From Halobacteriovorax sp. (GTDB taxonomy: Bacteria > Bdellovibrionota > Bacteriovoracia > Bacteriovoracales > Bacteriovoracaceae), in the NCBI GenBank assembly GCA_002720865.1, contig PBIO01000011.1:1-64000 (forward strand): a stretch of DNA of 64,000 nucleotides, read 5' to 3'. This document shows, piece by piece, positions 53,607 to 63,400 of the stretch. The position numbers were made by a program, and so were the translations under genes. Positions within the stretch are counted from its first letter, which is position 1, and each line of letters opens with the position of its first letter. Below the pieces are notes generated by a model. The model saw only the letters and a program-made list of their open reading frames with translations, did not search any database and was not told the DNA's origin.

Positions 53607-55367
53607 CTAGGAGGTCATCTCGTCCATGAATTTTTGGTACTGCGGCACAGCGGAAAGAAGCTCATGATGTGTTCCAGAGGCAATTATCTTCCCATGATCC
53701 ATAACTATAATGCGGCTCGCCTCTAAAATAGTCTCAAGTCTATGGGCCACAATTATGGTTAAAGACTGCTCCTGAACCAATAAAACCACTTCCCTTAAGG
53801 CCAATTCAAGCTCTGAATCTAAAGCCGAAGAGATTTCATCAAAGAGAACAACTGGCCTTTTTAAAAAGCAGGCCCTAAGTCCACAGACCAATTGATTCTG
53901 TCCAAGAGAAAGTGAATCAGGAGTGATATTTTCGCCTGGGTCAATTCCCCAGGATTTGAGATAAGGAATCTTTTCACACACCCAGGCCCAAAACTTATCA
54001 AACTCTAAGTTTTCATCATTACTTAAAGAAATATTAAACCTTAAGCTCTCTGTAAATATATGAGAGTCCTGTGAGACAAGACTAATCTGTTGTCTATAAT
54101 TCACAATTTCCTCTAGGGATTCCCCAGGAAAATGAAGGGAGGACTTATCAGTTTTTAATAATTCAATATCTGCTTTTTCTGGAATTATATTGGAAGCTAG
54201 AATATTCAGTACTGTTGATTTCCCACAGCCAGAAAGTCCGACTAGGCCAACTAGCTCACCGGTTTTCCCTACAAAGTTTATATCAGTTAGCTGGAAGGGA
54301 ATTTCATCCTCCTCATGCTTTGTGTGATACTGAAAATGAGGAATTGAAACCCTTAATTCTTGCATCTCGATAGGTTGGTAAACTTGATCTTTTGGAGAGC
54401 GAGGAGCTTTTGCTAAATCCTCAGTGAACTCATTAATTCTTTGAATTCCAGTTGCGGCCCTTTGAATATTTGTGATTTTACCGGCGATATTTTTAATAGG
54501 TCCGATACTTCTTTGAATTAAATCGACAATGGCAAAAATCACGGCTGCCTGAGTAATACCACTATGTGGAAAAATAAAAACCATCAGGGCCAATAACAAG
54601 GGATAGAGTGATTCCGCCACGGAGTAATAGCTGGCATCCCATACATTGGCTTTTAACTGTTTATAAAGAAAGTCTGTGAACTGCACTGTGGCCGTTTTAG
54701 AGGCATAGTTTCCATGGTTAGTAAAATAGGTCTCCCCTAAACCTCCCACGACATTGGCCACACTTTGAGATACCATTCCACGACTTTTTCTAACATCGTG
54801 AAAAACTTTTCTCATATATTTTCCGCCCCAAATTAGAAGAATAGCAACTCCAACTTCCGTCACAGCGAGGAAAATCCCGCTAACTTGATTGATTCTCACT
54901 AGGGAAATAAGACAGGCTAAAACAAAAAATATATCAATCAAGATTCCAAAAGTTCCTGAAGTCATTAACTCTCGAATGGCCATGGTGTCACTCATGATAC
55001 GAGACATAACTTCACCCTGAGGATAATTATCTCTTCCCTTTTCTTTGGCCTGTACCTCAAAGGCCAATAACCATTTTTCATATACGTTGGTTCTAACCTG
55101 CTGTACTAGTTTTAAAACGTATCGGTTAATCCCAAGTTGATAGGCCACACGATTAAAATAAACGAGAAAGAAGTAACCCATTAAAGTATACAGAGAGCTT
55201 TCAAATTTGGCGGTGTCTGAATAGTTGGCTGCCAAGTCCGTCATTAACCCAGGTAGAAAAGATCCCAATACAGAAGAAAAGACTAAACAAGTTAGCACGA
55301 CAAAAAGAAGCCACCTGACTCCAGGAAAAAAGAAAAAATCAGACAAGCTGTTTTTCGAAGTACTCAT
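53607..55367 (-). CDS. ABC exporter half-transporter (subunit B)
   Basis: 586 residues: a six-span membrane domain (about 10-310) and an ATPase domain. Walker A is GLSGCGKST near 379-387, the signature loop is the degenerate SLGQNQL (LSGGQ in most), Walker B with catalytic Glu is VVLFDEIS and the switch His is in IVAHRL. It overlaps the other half-transporter by 29 bases, so they form a heterodimer. Substrate unknown. Confidence 0.85.
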   Translation of the reverse strand: MSTSKNSLSDFFFFPGVRWLLFVVLTCLVFSSVLGSFLPGLMTDLAANYSDTAKFESSLYTLMGYFFLVYFNRVAYQLGINRYVLKLVQQVRTNVYEKWLLAFEVQAKEKGRDNYPQGEVMSRIMSDTMAIRELMTSGTFGILIDIFFVLACLISLVRINQVSGIFLAVTEVGVAILLIWGGKYMRKVFHDVRKSRGMVSQSVANVVGGLGETYFTNHGNYASKTATVQFTDFLYKQLKANVWDASYYSVAESLYPLLLALMVFIFPHSGITQAAVIFAIVDLIQRSIGPIKNIAGKITNIQRAATGIQRINEFTEDLAKAPRSPKDQVYQPIEMQELRVSIPHFQYHTKHEEDEIPFQLTDINFVGKTGELVGLVGLSGCGKSTVLNILASNIIPEKADIELLKTDKSSLHFPGESLEEIVNYRQQISLVSQDSHIFTESLRFNISLSNDENLEFDKFWAWVCEKIPYLKSWGIDPGENITPDSLSLGQNQLVCGLRACFLKRPVVLFDEISSALDSELELALREVVLLVQEQSLTIIVAHRLETILEASRIIVMDHGKIIASGTHHELLSAVPQYQKFMDEMTS

Positions 55368-56994
55368 AAGTCCTTGTATCGGGTTTTAATAATAAATTAG
55401 TTGAGCCCTTTTCGATCATCCCTTCATCTTTATCGATAAAGTAAACTTGATCACAAAGCTTCACAGTTGAAAGTCTATGAGAGCATAAAATGACTGTCTT
55501 TTCTTTTAGCCAACTACTCTCTTTTAATTTTGTAATAATCTCTTTTTCTAAAATAACGTCCACACTACTAAAAGGATCGTCCCATAATAGAACCTCTGCC
55601 TTACTTAAGAGTGAACGGACCAAACAAAGCCTCTTTGCCTGCCCACCTGAAAGTCTTTTCCCATGCTCTCCAACTTCCAAAGAGAGAAGTTTTTCCTTAC
55701 TTGCTTCTAAATAGTCCAGTCCAAAAAGAACTAAGAGTTCATAGGCTTTTTCTATTTCCTCTTCACTTGGGTCATGACCTAGAAAGATATTTTTCTGTAG
55801 AGAATCATTATAAAGATAAGGAGCCTGACCCACTAAAGAATGAGTTATGCCTTTTTCTAAGAAGAGACAGGCCACTTGGCTTAAAACATGAGTCTTACCG
55901 CTTCCGGTTTTACCAATAAAGACATTCCAGTTCGATTTATAAAAGTTTAGCTCTAGTGGGCCGCCCCAAAACTCCACGGACCCCGTAAAACTTTCATCAT
56001 TTATCTTCAATGGATTCGTTTCCTTTAAAAAGATTTCTTTTTCTCCAGGAACCTCGAGACTATTCATCAGTTTCTTGATTCTATCCCACGATGCTTTTGA
56101 ACTCACAATAACTACCCCAATCCAAGAAAGAAAAGCCAGGGGCTCTAAAAATAAAAAGACGTAGCCGCCAAAAAAGATGAGGGCACTGGCCCCTAAGCCT
56201 TGGGCCTTAATAATAAAGCCCCCCCAAATTAAAGAGAGCCCTACTCCTAAGGGAACAAGAGGCATTGAAAAAGAAATACCCACACCAGCTCTATAAGCAT
56301 AAACAAGTTCTTTCCAAGAAAAATTTGAAAAAAGGCTTAAAAAACTTCCTTCTGCTAAATAATTCTTAATACTTTTTTTCCCGGCGTATGTTTCCATAAT
56401 AAAGTTTTGCACTTCACCCTGAGCGTCAGCACCAAGTCTCCAGTAATGCCGAGTCTTCGCCGTAATAATTCCAAATAAAAGAGTTCCTACGAGCATGGGG
56501 AGTAAAGCTAAAACCAGGTCCGGGTTAAACTCCATAAGTCTTGGGATTAAAACCGAAAGACCAACAATAATATTCCCTACCTGAAGTAAGGCAAAACCAA
56601 TAAGGGCGCGCATTTGCTCCGTATCAGCATAAAGGGCTTGAAATAGTTGTCCCGATGAAAATTTTTGGTAGCGCTCAGGCCTAGAGGTTTCAAGTCCATT
56701 TAAGATATCAACTCGAATATCTCTTTCCATCACTCTTGCAGGATAAAAAAAGAGGAGTCTTGAGCTGGTTCTAAAGATGATGATCCCAAGAGCTAACCAA
56801 AAAAACTGAGTTGTATTAAAGTTTTCAGCCCCACTTTCTACAAGTTCTGCCAACTCTTTTGCTAATTGAGGTAAGTAGGAGCTCGTCCAATGAGTTAAAA
56901 ATAAGGCGACGATGGCCCCAATATAATATCCCCAAAATCGCTTTAACTGATGAAAGATAAAGCCTGTCAATGTCCTCTCTAATCCAGATTTCAT
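55339..56994 (-). CDS. ABC exporter half-transporter (subunit A)
   Basis: 551 residues with a membrane domain (about 18-305) and an ATPase domain. Walker A is GKTGSGKTH, the signature is a full LSGGQAKR and Walker B is VLLWDDPFS with Asp where a catalytic Glu is expected. It thus has a weak catalytic site paired with the other subunit's degenerate signature. In a heterodimer this pattern leaves one canonical site built from the partner Walker A/B and this signature loop. The two genes overlap by 29 bases. Confidence 0.85.
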   Translation of the reverse strand: MKSGLERTLTGFIFHQLKRFWGYYIGAIVALFLTHWTSSYLPQLAKELAELVESGAENFNTTQFFWLALGIIIFRTSSRLLFFYPARVMERDIRVDILNGLETSRPERYQKFSSGQLFQALYADTEQMRALIGFALLQVGNIIVGLSVLIPRLMEFNPDLVLALLPMLVGTLLFGIITAKTRHYWRLGADAQGEVQNFIMETYAGKKSIKNYLAEGSFLSLFSNFSWKELVYAYRAGVGISFSMPLVPLGVGLSLIWGGFIIKAQGLGASALIFFGGYVFLFLEPLAFLSWIGVVIVSSKASWDRIKKLMNSLEVPGEKEIFLKETNPLKINDESFTGSVEFWGGPLELNFYKSNWNVFIGKTGSGKTHVLSQVACLFLEKGITHSLVGQAPYLYNDSLQKNIFLGHDPSEEEIEKAYELLVLFGLDYLEASKEKLLSLEVGEHGKRLSGGQAKRLCLVRSLLSKAEVLLWDDPFSSVDVILEKEIITKLKESSWLKEKTVILCSHRLSTVKLCDQVYFIDKDEGMIEKGSTNLLLKPDTRTYEYFEKQLV

Positions 56995-57044
56995 GAGGCC
57001 CTAATATACGTCATCAAAAAAGAGATGACATCCATCATCTCAAA

Positions 57045-57067
57045 AAGTGCCAGGTACCTTTTGGGGA
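57045..57067 (+). repeat. Copy 2 of the intergenic GTGCCAG-TACC motif
   Basis: GTGCCAGGTACCTTTTGGG at 57047-57065 lies between an ABC gene start and tRNA-Val. It matches 37798-37816 in 18 of 19 positions, and the GGTACC core is palindromic. Confidence 0.5.
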
Positions 57068-57125
57068 GCATTGCAACAAAATTGACAGTTATGATACAAG
57101 CCCCTAAATTTAGAGCTTCCTAATT

Positions 57126-57200
57126 GGTCGTGTAGCTCAGTGGGAGAGCACTGCCTTGACATGGCAGGGGTCACAAGTTCAATCCTTGTCACGACCACCA
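57126..57200 (+). tRNA. tRNA-Val (GAC)
   Basis: A 75-base cloverleaf with encoded CCA. Acceptor GGTCGTG pairs with CACGACC, D-arm AGCTCAGTGGGAGAGC, anticodon stem CTGCC/GGCAG with loop TTGACAT (anticodon GAC), T-loop TTCAATC. Confidence 0.97.
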
Positions 57201-57209
57201 TTTAATTTT

Positions 57210-59132
57210 CTAAAATTTATAAGAGAGCTCTAGAGATGAAGTATTTTTTGAATACTCGTAGAGTGTTTTATCTTCAGACATATTTTTTAAATAATTAAAC
57301 TTTAGGCCAACATCAATATTCTGATAGAAAGTTCTCGCAAGCTTAACCGTTAGTGAGATCTCTTTTTCAGTCCCGCGGGTTAATTTTTGAAGCTTAGGTT
57401 CAATTAAGGCAAAACTTCCACTCGTCCAAAAAGATAGTTTTTTATAAAAATTTGAAAAGACATGATCTGCGGCCAGCAGGTACTTATCCGTTGTTGAAGA
57501 ATTCAAATTAGAATCTGTGAACGTAAAGTCTGAATAAGTATAGAGATACCGAGACTTACTAAAAGAATGAAAATGAGAAAGGATAAGAGTTGTCTTATCG
57601 GAATCTAGACCAGATCTATGCCCTTTAAAATTTCGAATCCTAAACTTTACTGACGAGTTTCCCTTTCCAAAAACTTTTCCTTTTAATCCAACCCAAAAAC
57701 TCGTTGAGGTTCCATACTCTTGGATATCTTCGTTTCCATTAATATCTTTAGCCGTGTACTCGTAAGCTCCTCCTAAAAGGGTACTAATAGATTTACTTTT
57801 TATATTTCCTTCATAGGTTCCTTCCAGGGACCCTTTAATACTATGAGAGTCGTTCTTTTTTATCTCCACAAGATTTCTCTCATAATGATGAATTTTATTA
57901 AGTCTTAGGCTAGGTGTGAGAGTAACTCTTTTATTGCTTAGAGGAACTGCTGTGTAACGACCTGAAGCAAAGACTCTTGTGAACAAAGAACCTTTATTAG
58001 CTACTTGAGAAGTTGCTCCATCAGCTTCAAATAAAACATTACTATCTTTTCCTGAGGACTGTCCGATCTTTAAGGCCCATCTTTTTCGAGGAAGTTTTCT
58101 TCCGTTAGCAAGAGTGATCGGTTTAGGATGTAAGTCGTATTTATCTTTTAACTGATAAATCCTAGCCTTGATTTTTATATAGTAGTTTGTCGAATCATCA
58201 ACCTCAAGCGCTTCTTCCATTCGAGGCAAAGTTTCATATTCAACAATTTTGGCAATATTCTTTTCACTTCTTCTTGCTTGGTAATTCATTTCTGCCGCTT
58301 CGAAGATGGCAATTTGCTTTAACTTATCTGAAACATTATTTTCCTTAGACAATTTTAAATAGAATTTTTCAGAGGCCTCATATTCATCAAGCAATTGGTG
58401 GATAAAAGCAATATGATAAATAGAAAGAAGAACTTTAAAGTTCTTCACAATAGATGCTTTAAAGTAACCGACAGCGCTATCATAATTGATATTGGAGTAG
58501 TAAGCCTGCCCGATTTCATAATCGATATCTGTTGCCTTCACTCCTTTTTCTTTTGCAATAACTAAATTTTTAATGGCCCTTGGGTAGCGCTGCATTTTGG
58601 CCAAACAAAGTCCCCTCCAATAGTGAACAATGGGAGACATGTCTTTTGGGTAATTTCGAATTTTTAATAATTCAAAAGCTTTTGGGTAAAGTCCTTTTCG
58701 ATAATAATCAAGAGCGGTGCCGAGTAGGTCAGCTTGCTTATTATTAATCTTTACTACCTTATCTTCAGTTTTAATCTCACTATTTTTAACAACTTCATCT
58801 TTTTTAAAAATTTTAAAGACGACGGTTCCTTTCCTTTCACCACCACGAACCTGAGCGTTCTCTTTTATAAAAGAATTTTCAGTATCGTTTTCAATTCGGC
58901 ATTCATCAATTTCGGGAATGAGTAATTCTCTTCCGGCATATATGATATTTGGATTTTTAATATGGGGATTTGCTTTAAAAATGATGCCCCAACAATCCAA
59001 TCTTCCGTAAAACTTTTTGGAGATAATGGATAGGGAGTTTTTTTTGACGACCTTATAGAGGATATCTTCAGAGCGAGCTTGTGAGGCGCCAAAAAACAGA
59101 ATTGAAAAGATTAGGACATGCCATTTAGTCAT
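57210..59132 (-). CDS. LysM/TPR protein with C-terminal outer-membrane-barrel-like region
   Basis: 640 residues. A signal peptide (about 1-21) is followed by a LysM domain (about 25-72: VVKKNSLSIISKKFYG ... NPNIIYAGRELLIP), which binds peptidoglycan. TPR repeats occupy about 130-330 (for example ALDYYRKGLYPKAFELLK and IAFIHQLLDEYEASEKFY). The last 280 residues are alternating beta strands ending SLELSYKF, with the terminal Phe of outer-membrane barrels. It would bridge cell wall and outer membrane. It follows the FecR-domain gene by 23 bases and is probably co-transcribed with it and the surface protein. Confidence 0.7.
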   Translation of the reverse strand: MTKWHVLIFSILFFGASQARSEDILYKVVKKNSLSIISKKFYGRLDCWGIIFKANPHIKNPNIIYAGRELLIPEIDECRIENDTENSFIKENAQVRGGERKGTVVFKIFKKDEVVKNSEIKTEDKVVKINNKQADLLGTALDYYRKGLYPKAFELLKIRNYPKDMSPIVHYWRGLCLAKMQRYPRAIKNLVIAKEKGVKATDIDYEIGQAYYSNINYDSAVGYFKASIVKNFKVLLSIYHIAFIHQLLDEYEASEKFYLKLSKENNVSDKLKQIAIFEAAEMNYQARRSEKNIAKIVEYETLPRMEEALEVDDSTNYYIKIKARIYQLKDKYDLHPKPITLANGRKLPRKRWALKIGQSSGKDSNVLFEADGATSQVANKGSLFTRVFASGRYTAVPLSNKRVTLTPSLRLNKIHHYERNLVEIKKNDSHSIKGSLEGTYEGNIKSKSISTLLGGAYEYTAKDINGNEDIQEYGTSTSFWVGLKGKVFGKGNSSVKFRIRNFKGHRSGLDSDKTTLILSHFHSFSKSRYLYTYSDFTFTDSNLNSSTTDKYLLAADHVFSNFYKKLSFWTSGSFALIEPKLQKLTRGTEKEISLTVKLARTFYQNIDVGLKFNYLKNMSEDKTLYEYSKNTSSLELSYKF

Positions 59133-59155
59133 GTCCCCATTCTAACAATTTTCGT

Positions 59156-60451
59156 TTAATTTTCTACAGTTACGTTAACCTCAAGTCTCGTACTGGTTTG
59201 CTCAACTTCTTGTTGAACTTCATCCTGCGCTTCCTGAGCCTGTTCTTCAATTTCTGCAGCAATTTCTTCTTGAATTTCTTCACTGACCTCAGGGCTTACG
59301 CCGGAAGTATCTTCGCTATGTCCGTTATAGTCAATTACTTCACTACCCTCAGAATCAGGTCCTCTTCCCTCACCATCTTCATTTTTTGGTGGAATATACT
59401 CTCCGGTATCAAGATCAATTGTTCCAAAGTTCTTCGGTGGGATATACATTTTTGTCACTTCATCGTAACGAGCATCTTCTGGTGGTGCGATATAGTGACC
59501 TGTATCGAGGTCAACAAATCCCCCTGCCGAAGGAGCAAACTCTCCCGTTTCTTTATTATTAAAACCTTCCGTTTTCTTTTCAATATTTTGCTCAAACTTC
59601 TTATCTTTTAAAAGTTCTTCTTTTAGCTTTTCAGATAAAGAGTCCTTTAATTGCTTTTCAATATTTGAATCCACCGAGGTTACCTCTTTTGACGTTAGAC
59701 CCGGTAGAACATTGGCATTATCTTGAATATTAGTATCTGAAAGTTTTCTAGGCTTCTTATTTCCAAACTTTAAATCTTTATTTTTCTCTAGGGCATCTAG
59801 CTGAATGGGATTTATCCTCGTAGGAAGAGAAACCCTCTGTTTTTTAACTAGAGCAATTGAAAACTGCCCCGCTCTAACGGGAACAGATGTATTTTGATTA
59901 ACTTGCTTTTCAAGCCTTTCATAATCAATATTTTCAATAAATTCTCTTTCCGAGGATTTAACGAAGACCACCTCACCCTCAAAAGTTAAAAGGTTTGTAA
60001 TCTGGGTCCTCTCATTAAAGATAACTTGAAAGTCAGTTCCCCTAACCGCCATGGCAGCAGTCTTAGTTCGAATATAAAACTTAGACTTAGCTGTGTCTCC
60101 GGATTTATTTGGGTCCTTCATAACTTTAGTCCTAAGCATTCCTCTCATTAAATTAATGACTGATTTTTTATTGATCCCTGATTTTGCCACCACTAATGCT
60201 GAGTTCGGGCCAATATTAATTTGAGACTTATCTAAAAGAGCAATTCGAACAAAACTTCTACTTCCCGTTTCAATTCGCACTCCCTCTTTTAACCAATCTA
60301 ATTTTTTAAGTTTAGATTTTACACCCTCTTTACTTACAGCAGAAACTTCCCCTCGAAGCCTTAAAACTCTAGCAACACCATCTTCGCCCACTTGAGCACT
60401 AAGTGAAAATGAAAGTAGTAAACTGAATGTTAAAATCCATTTAGTAACCAT
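59156..60451 (-). CDS. FecR-domain secreted protein
   Basis: 431 residues with a signal peptide (about 1-19). The FecR domain (about 26-180) has VARVLRLRGEVSAV, WLKEGVRIETGSRSFVRI and the RTKTAAMAVRGTDFQVI end. Then follow a Lys/Glu linker, a repeat region with DLDTGHYIAPP, DLDTGEYIPP and similar (about 310-360), and an acidic helical tail. Stand-alone FecR domains outside sigma-factor systems occur in periplasmic or surface-assembly proteins. Its start overlaps the end of the surface-protein gene by eleven bases. Confidence 0.8.
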   Translation of the reverse strand: MVTKWILTFSLLLSFSLSAQVGEDGVARVLRLRGEVSAVSKEGVKSKLKKLDWLKEGVRIETGSRSFVRIALLDKSQINIGPNSALVVAKSGINKKSVINLMRGMLRTKVMKDPNKSGDTAKSKFYIRTKTAAMAVRGTDFQVIFNERTQITNLLTFEGEVVFVKSSEREFIENIDYERLEKQVNQNTSVPVRAGQFSIALVKKQRVSLPTRINPIQLDALEKNKDLKFGNKKPRKLSDTNIQDNANVLPGLTSKEVTSVDSNIEKQLKDSLSEKLKEELLKDKKFEQNIEKKTEGFNNKETGEFAPSAGGFVDLDTGHYIAPPEDARYDEVTKMYIPPKNFGTIDLDTGEYIPPKNEDGEGRGPDSEGSEVIDYNGHSEDTSGVSPEVSEEIQEEIAAEIEEQAQEAQDEVQQEVEQTSTRLEVNVTVEN

Positions 60452-63400
60452 TGGTATCCCACTGCAAAAGTTTTATATTATTAAACGGCGTACCACTTGA
60501 AATATCAGCAGGAGTATCTACTAATGTCCCGTGCCCTTGATAAGCACCTATATTTGGGTTGATTACGCAAACTTCTCCATTTTCACAAAGACCATCCTGA
60601 TCTCCAGAGAAGGTATGATAATCAAGTGGATTAACCTCAACGGCGTATCTTAAAATGCTTTGAGAACCACTGCCTGTAAAAATATGTGTAATATTGTCTG
60701 AAGCTGAATTAGTTGAAGGAGGAGCCGAGAAAAGCCCTTTTAAAACAGTGTCACTTGATTGAAGTGCCCAGTCATATACTGCGCAGGTATCTCCCGTTTC
60801 GCATGGCCCACGATTACCAAAGCCGGTTCCATCTTCTCCATACCCTTGAAAAAGATTAAAGCCATTAATCCAAGCGTTGGTTCCATTAAGTGCCGCATAA
60901 GATGAGGTGGCACCTTTACCAACAAAGGAAGAAGCCCCTGTAAGTCCGCTTGCAGAATCGTATGTAAAAATATTCGACCCTCCAGTTGTATCAGTACAAC
61001 TATTACTAAGCCCCTTAGTTCCCCCACCATTACAGTCGGTACCATTTCCTTGAAAGTCGAGTATACCTTGAAATGAATCTTGGTGGGCCCCTGCCCCAGT
61101 TAGCTGGATTCCATTAATTGCGTTACTCGCAAGAGAAAGATCGTATTGAGCATTGTTAGTATTAGATCCACTGTAATCATATTTAACACCTTTCCCAGCA
61201 CTGTTAACGGATACAAGTCTTAAGAAACTATTATTTGTAGACGTACCATCTACTAATAAACCGCCATCAGCTGTATCTGAGCCATTGGCTAATGTTGTGT
61301 TCAACATAATATTTCCAGAACCGGAATCAATATTTGTGGCTATAAAATTATTAAATGAAGTGAGTCCAACAACAACAGTATCTTGTGAACCTGAAAAAGT
61401 ATGAAACCCAAGACCTACAGTGGCAGTATTATCAGTCCCCGTGATGACCCCATCTTGAAATTTATTTTGATTACTGGCATCTACATAAATCCCTGTATCT
61501 TGATGATGGGAAACGCGAAAGGATTTAAAATTATTTCTTACAGAACTTCCCGTTATCCATAAGCCAACATTCCCTTCATAGGCATCCCATTTATAAAACT
61601 TATTATCATTCGATCCACCCTGAAGATAAATACTGGCACTTCCTCCAACCTCATGTTCATAGACTTCGACATCAGAGACCTTATTATTTCCAGCAGCATT
61701 AAAGTTTATTCCTGTTTCACCAGAATCATAAACCTTACTATTATGGATCGTTGAGTAATTCGTCGTGTGAAAATAAATCATATGTACTGCTAGTTGAGTA
61801 TTTCGTCCATCGAACTCCCCTTCTACCCAAACATACTTTCTGTTCTTGGCCACAACCATACACTTTGAGTTTTTAGCCCCCGGTAGTGCAAGTGTTGCAT
61901 TACAATGATTACTTGTAGCCCCAGTGGAGATTTCTAGCTTTGTGCCGTCTCCTCCAATATTTACAATACCAATTTTGTCAGCCGTAATATTATAAGCCGC
62001 ATCTATAGTTGCGTTCGTGCTGTAGGTATAAAGATTTCCAGCTGTAGTTAGGTCTTGCATAGTTCCATCAGTCGTTGACCCGGGAAGAGCAGAAACCGTA
62101 TTTCCCCATAGTGTAATATTTGGCTTAGACCTAACGGTTGAAAGAAGAGAGCCACCACTAATGTCCACATAAAAAGACTTCCAAGCGGTCGCATCGAGAA
62201 GATCACCTAGTCCCTTGCCATCTTTGAATCCTCGATGATTAGTAAACTTTACGTTACCCGTATCATCACATTCCCAGATAAAGACATCATTAGCATCAGT
62301 CGCCGTCAATCCGGTACAACTACTAAGTTCAGGTACATCAACCTCTAAGTATTGAGCGCCATGGATACAGTCTCCTGATCCTGCACAAAGAGCGGCTCCT
62401 CTCGTACCAGGGGAAGAGTTATTAATCCAATCATTCCAATCAGCAGTATTAGTGTAGAATTTTAAGTGTGTCGGCTCTAGCCAAGTATAGGTTCTAGCAA
62501 CTGAAGTTGATTGATTTCCAGCATCGTCGCAGGCAATAACTCTAAGACCTTGGGTCGTATTATTCACTGTCTTAACAGGTATATTTACCGTCGTTCCCGG
62601 TGTCCCTGTCCCATTACTACAGTCCGTTGGAACAGTACCATCTAAGCGGTAGCGGTATTCACTAAAATTTGTGTCTGTGGAAGCAGTAAAACTTGTATTA
62701 AAAGCTGCTCCATAATAGCCAGTTGCCGTTCCTAAAGTAGGAGCAGTTGGATTTGTTTCATCAAAAGTTACGGTCGAAACATCTGTCGTGGCCGTAATTT
62801 GAGTGGAGCTATTTCCAGCAGCATCATTAAAGTCAATTGTAAAAGTTAAAATGGCCTCAGAGTCCCCTGCTTGCATGGTATAAGTTGCATTGTAGTTCGG
62901 AGCCGTTCCACCAATCGTTGCCGCATTTCCATCAATTGTGACTACAGGATTGGCCAATAAAGTTTCACTAACCGTGAAGTTTAAAGTCACAATATCTCCA
63001 ACTTTTGCCGCATCTGTATTAAAAGAATTATTACTAGCGATTGTAACTGGTGACGCTGTCGGGGCCGTCTCATCAAAGATAACTGCTGAGGCATCGGTAG
63101 TTGCAGTAATTTGAGAAGCATTATTTCCAGCTGAATCTTGAAAATCGACCGTAAAGCCAAGAGTTCCCTCCGTATCTCCGGCCTGCATAGTATAACTCCC
63201 TGTCCATACAAGTGGTCCACCAGAAATTGTCGCTGCATTTCCGTCAATAGTTACAGTGGGACTTCCTAACAACGCTTCGTTCACAGTAAATGAAACTGTA
63301 ACAGTATCACCAACTTTTGCTTTAGTTGTATCAATATTATTTGAAGAAATAGTTACCGGCGATGCCGTAGGGTTTGTTTGATCAACAGTATAAGTCTCAT

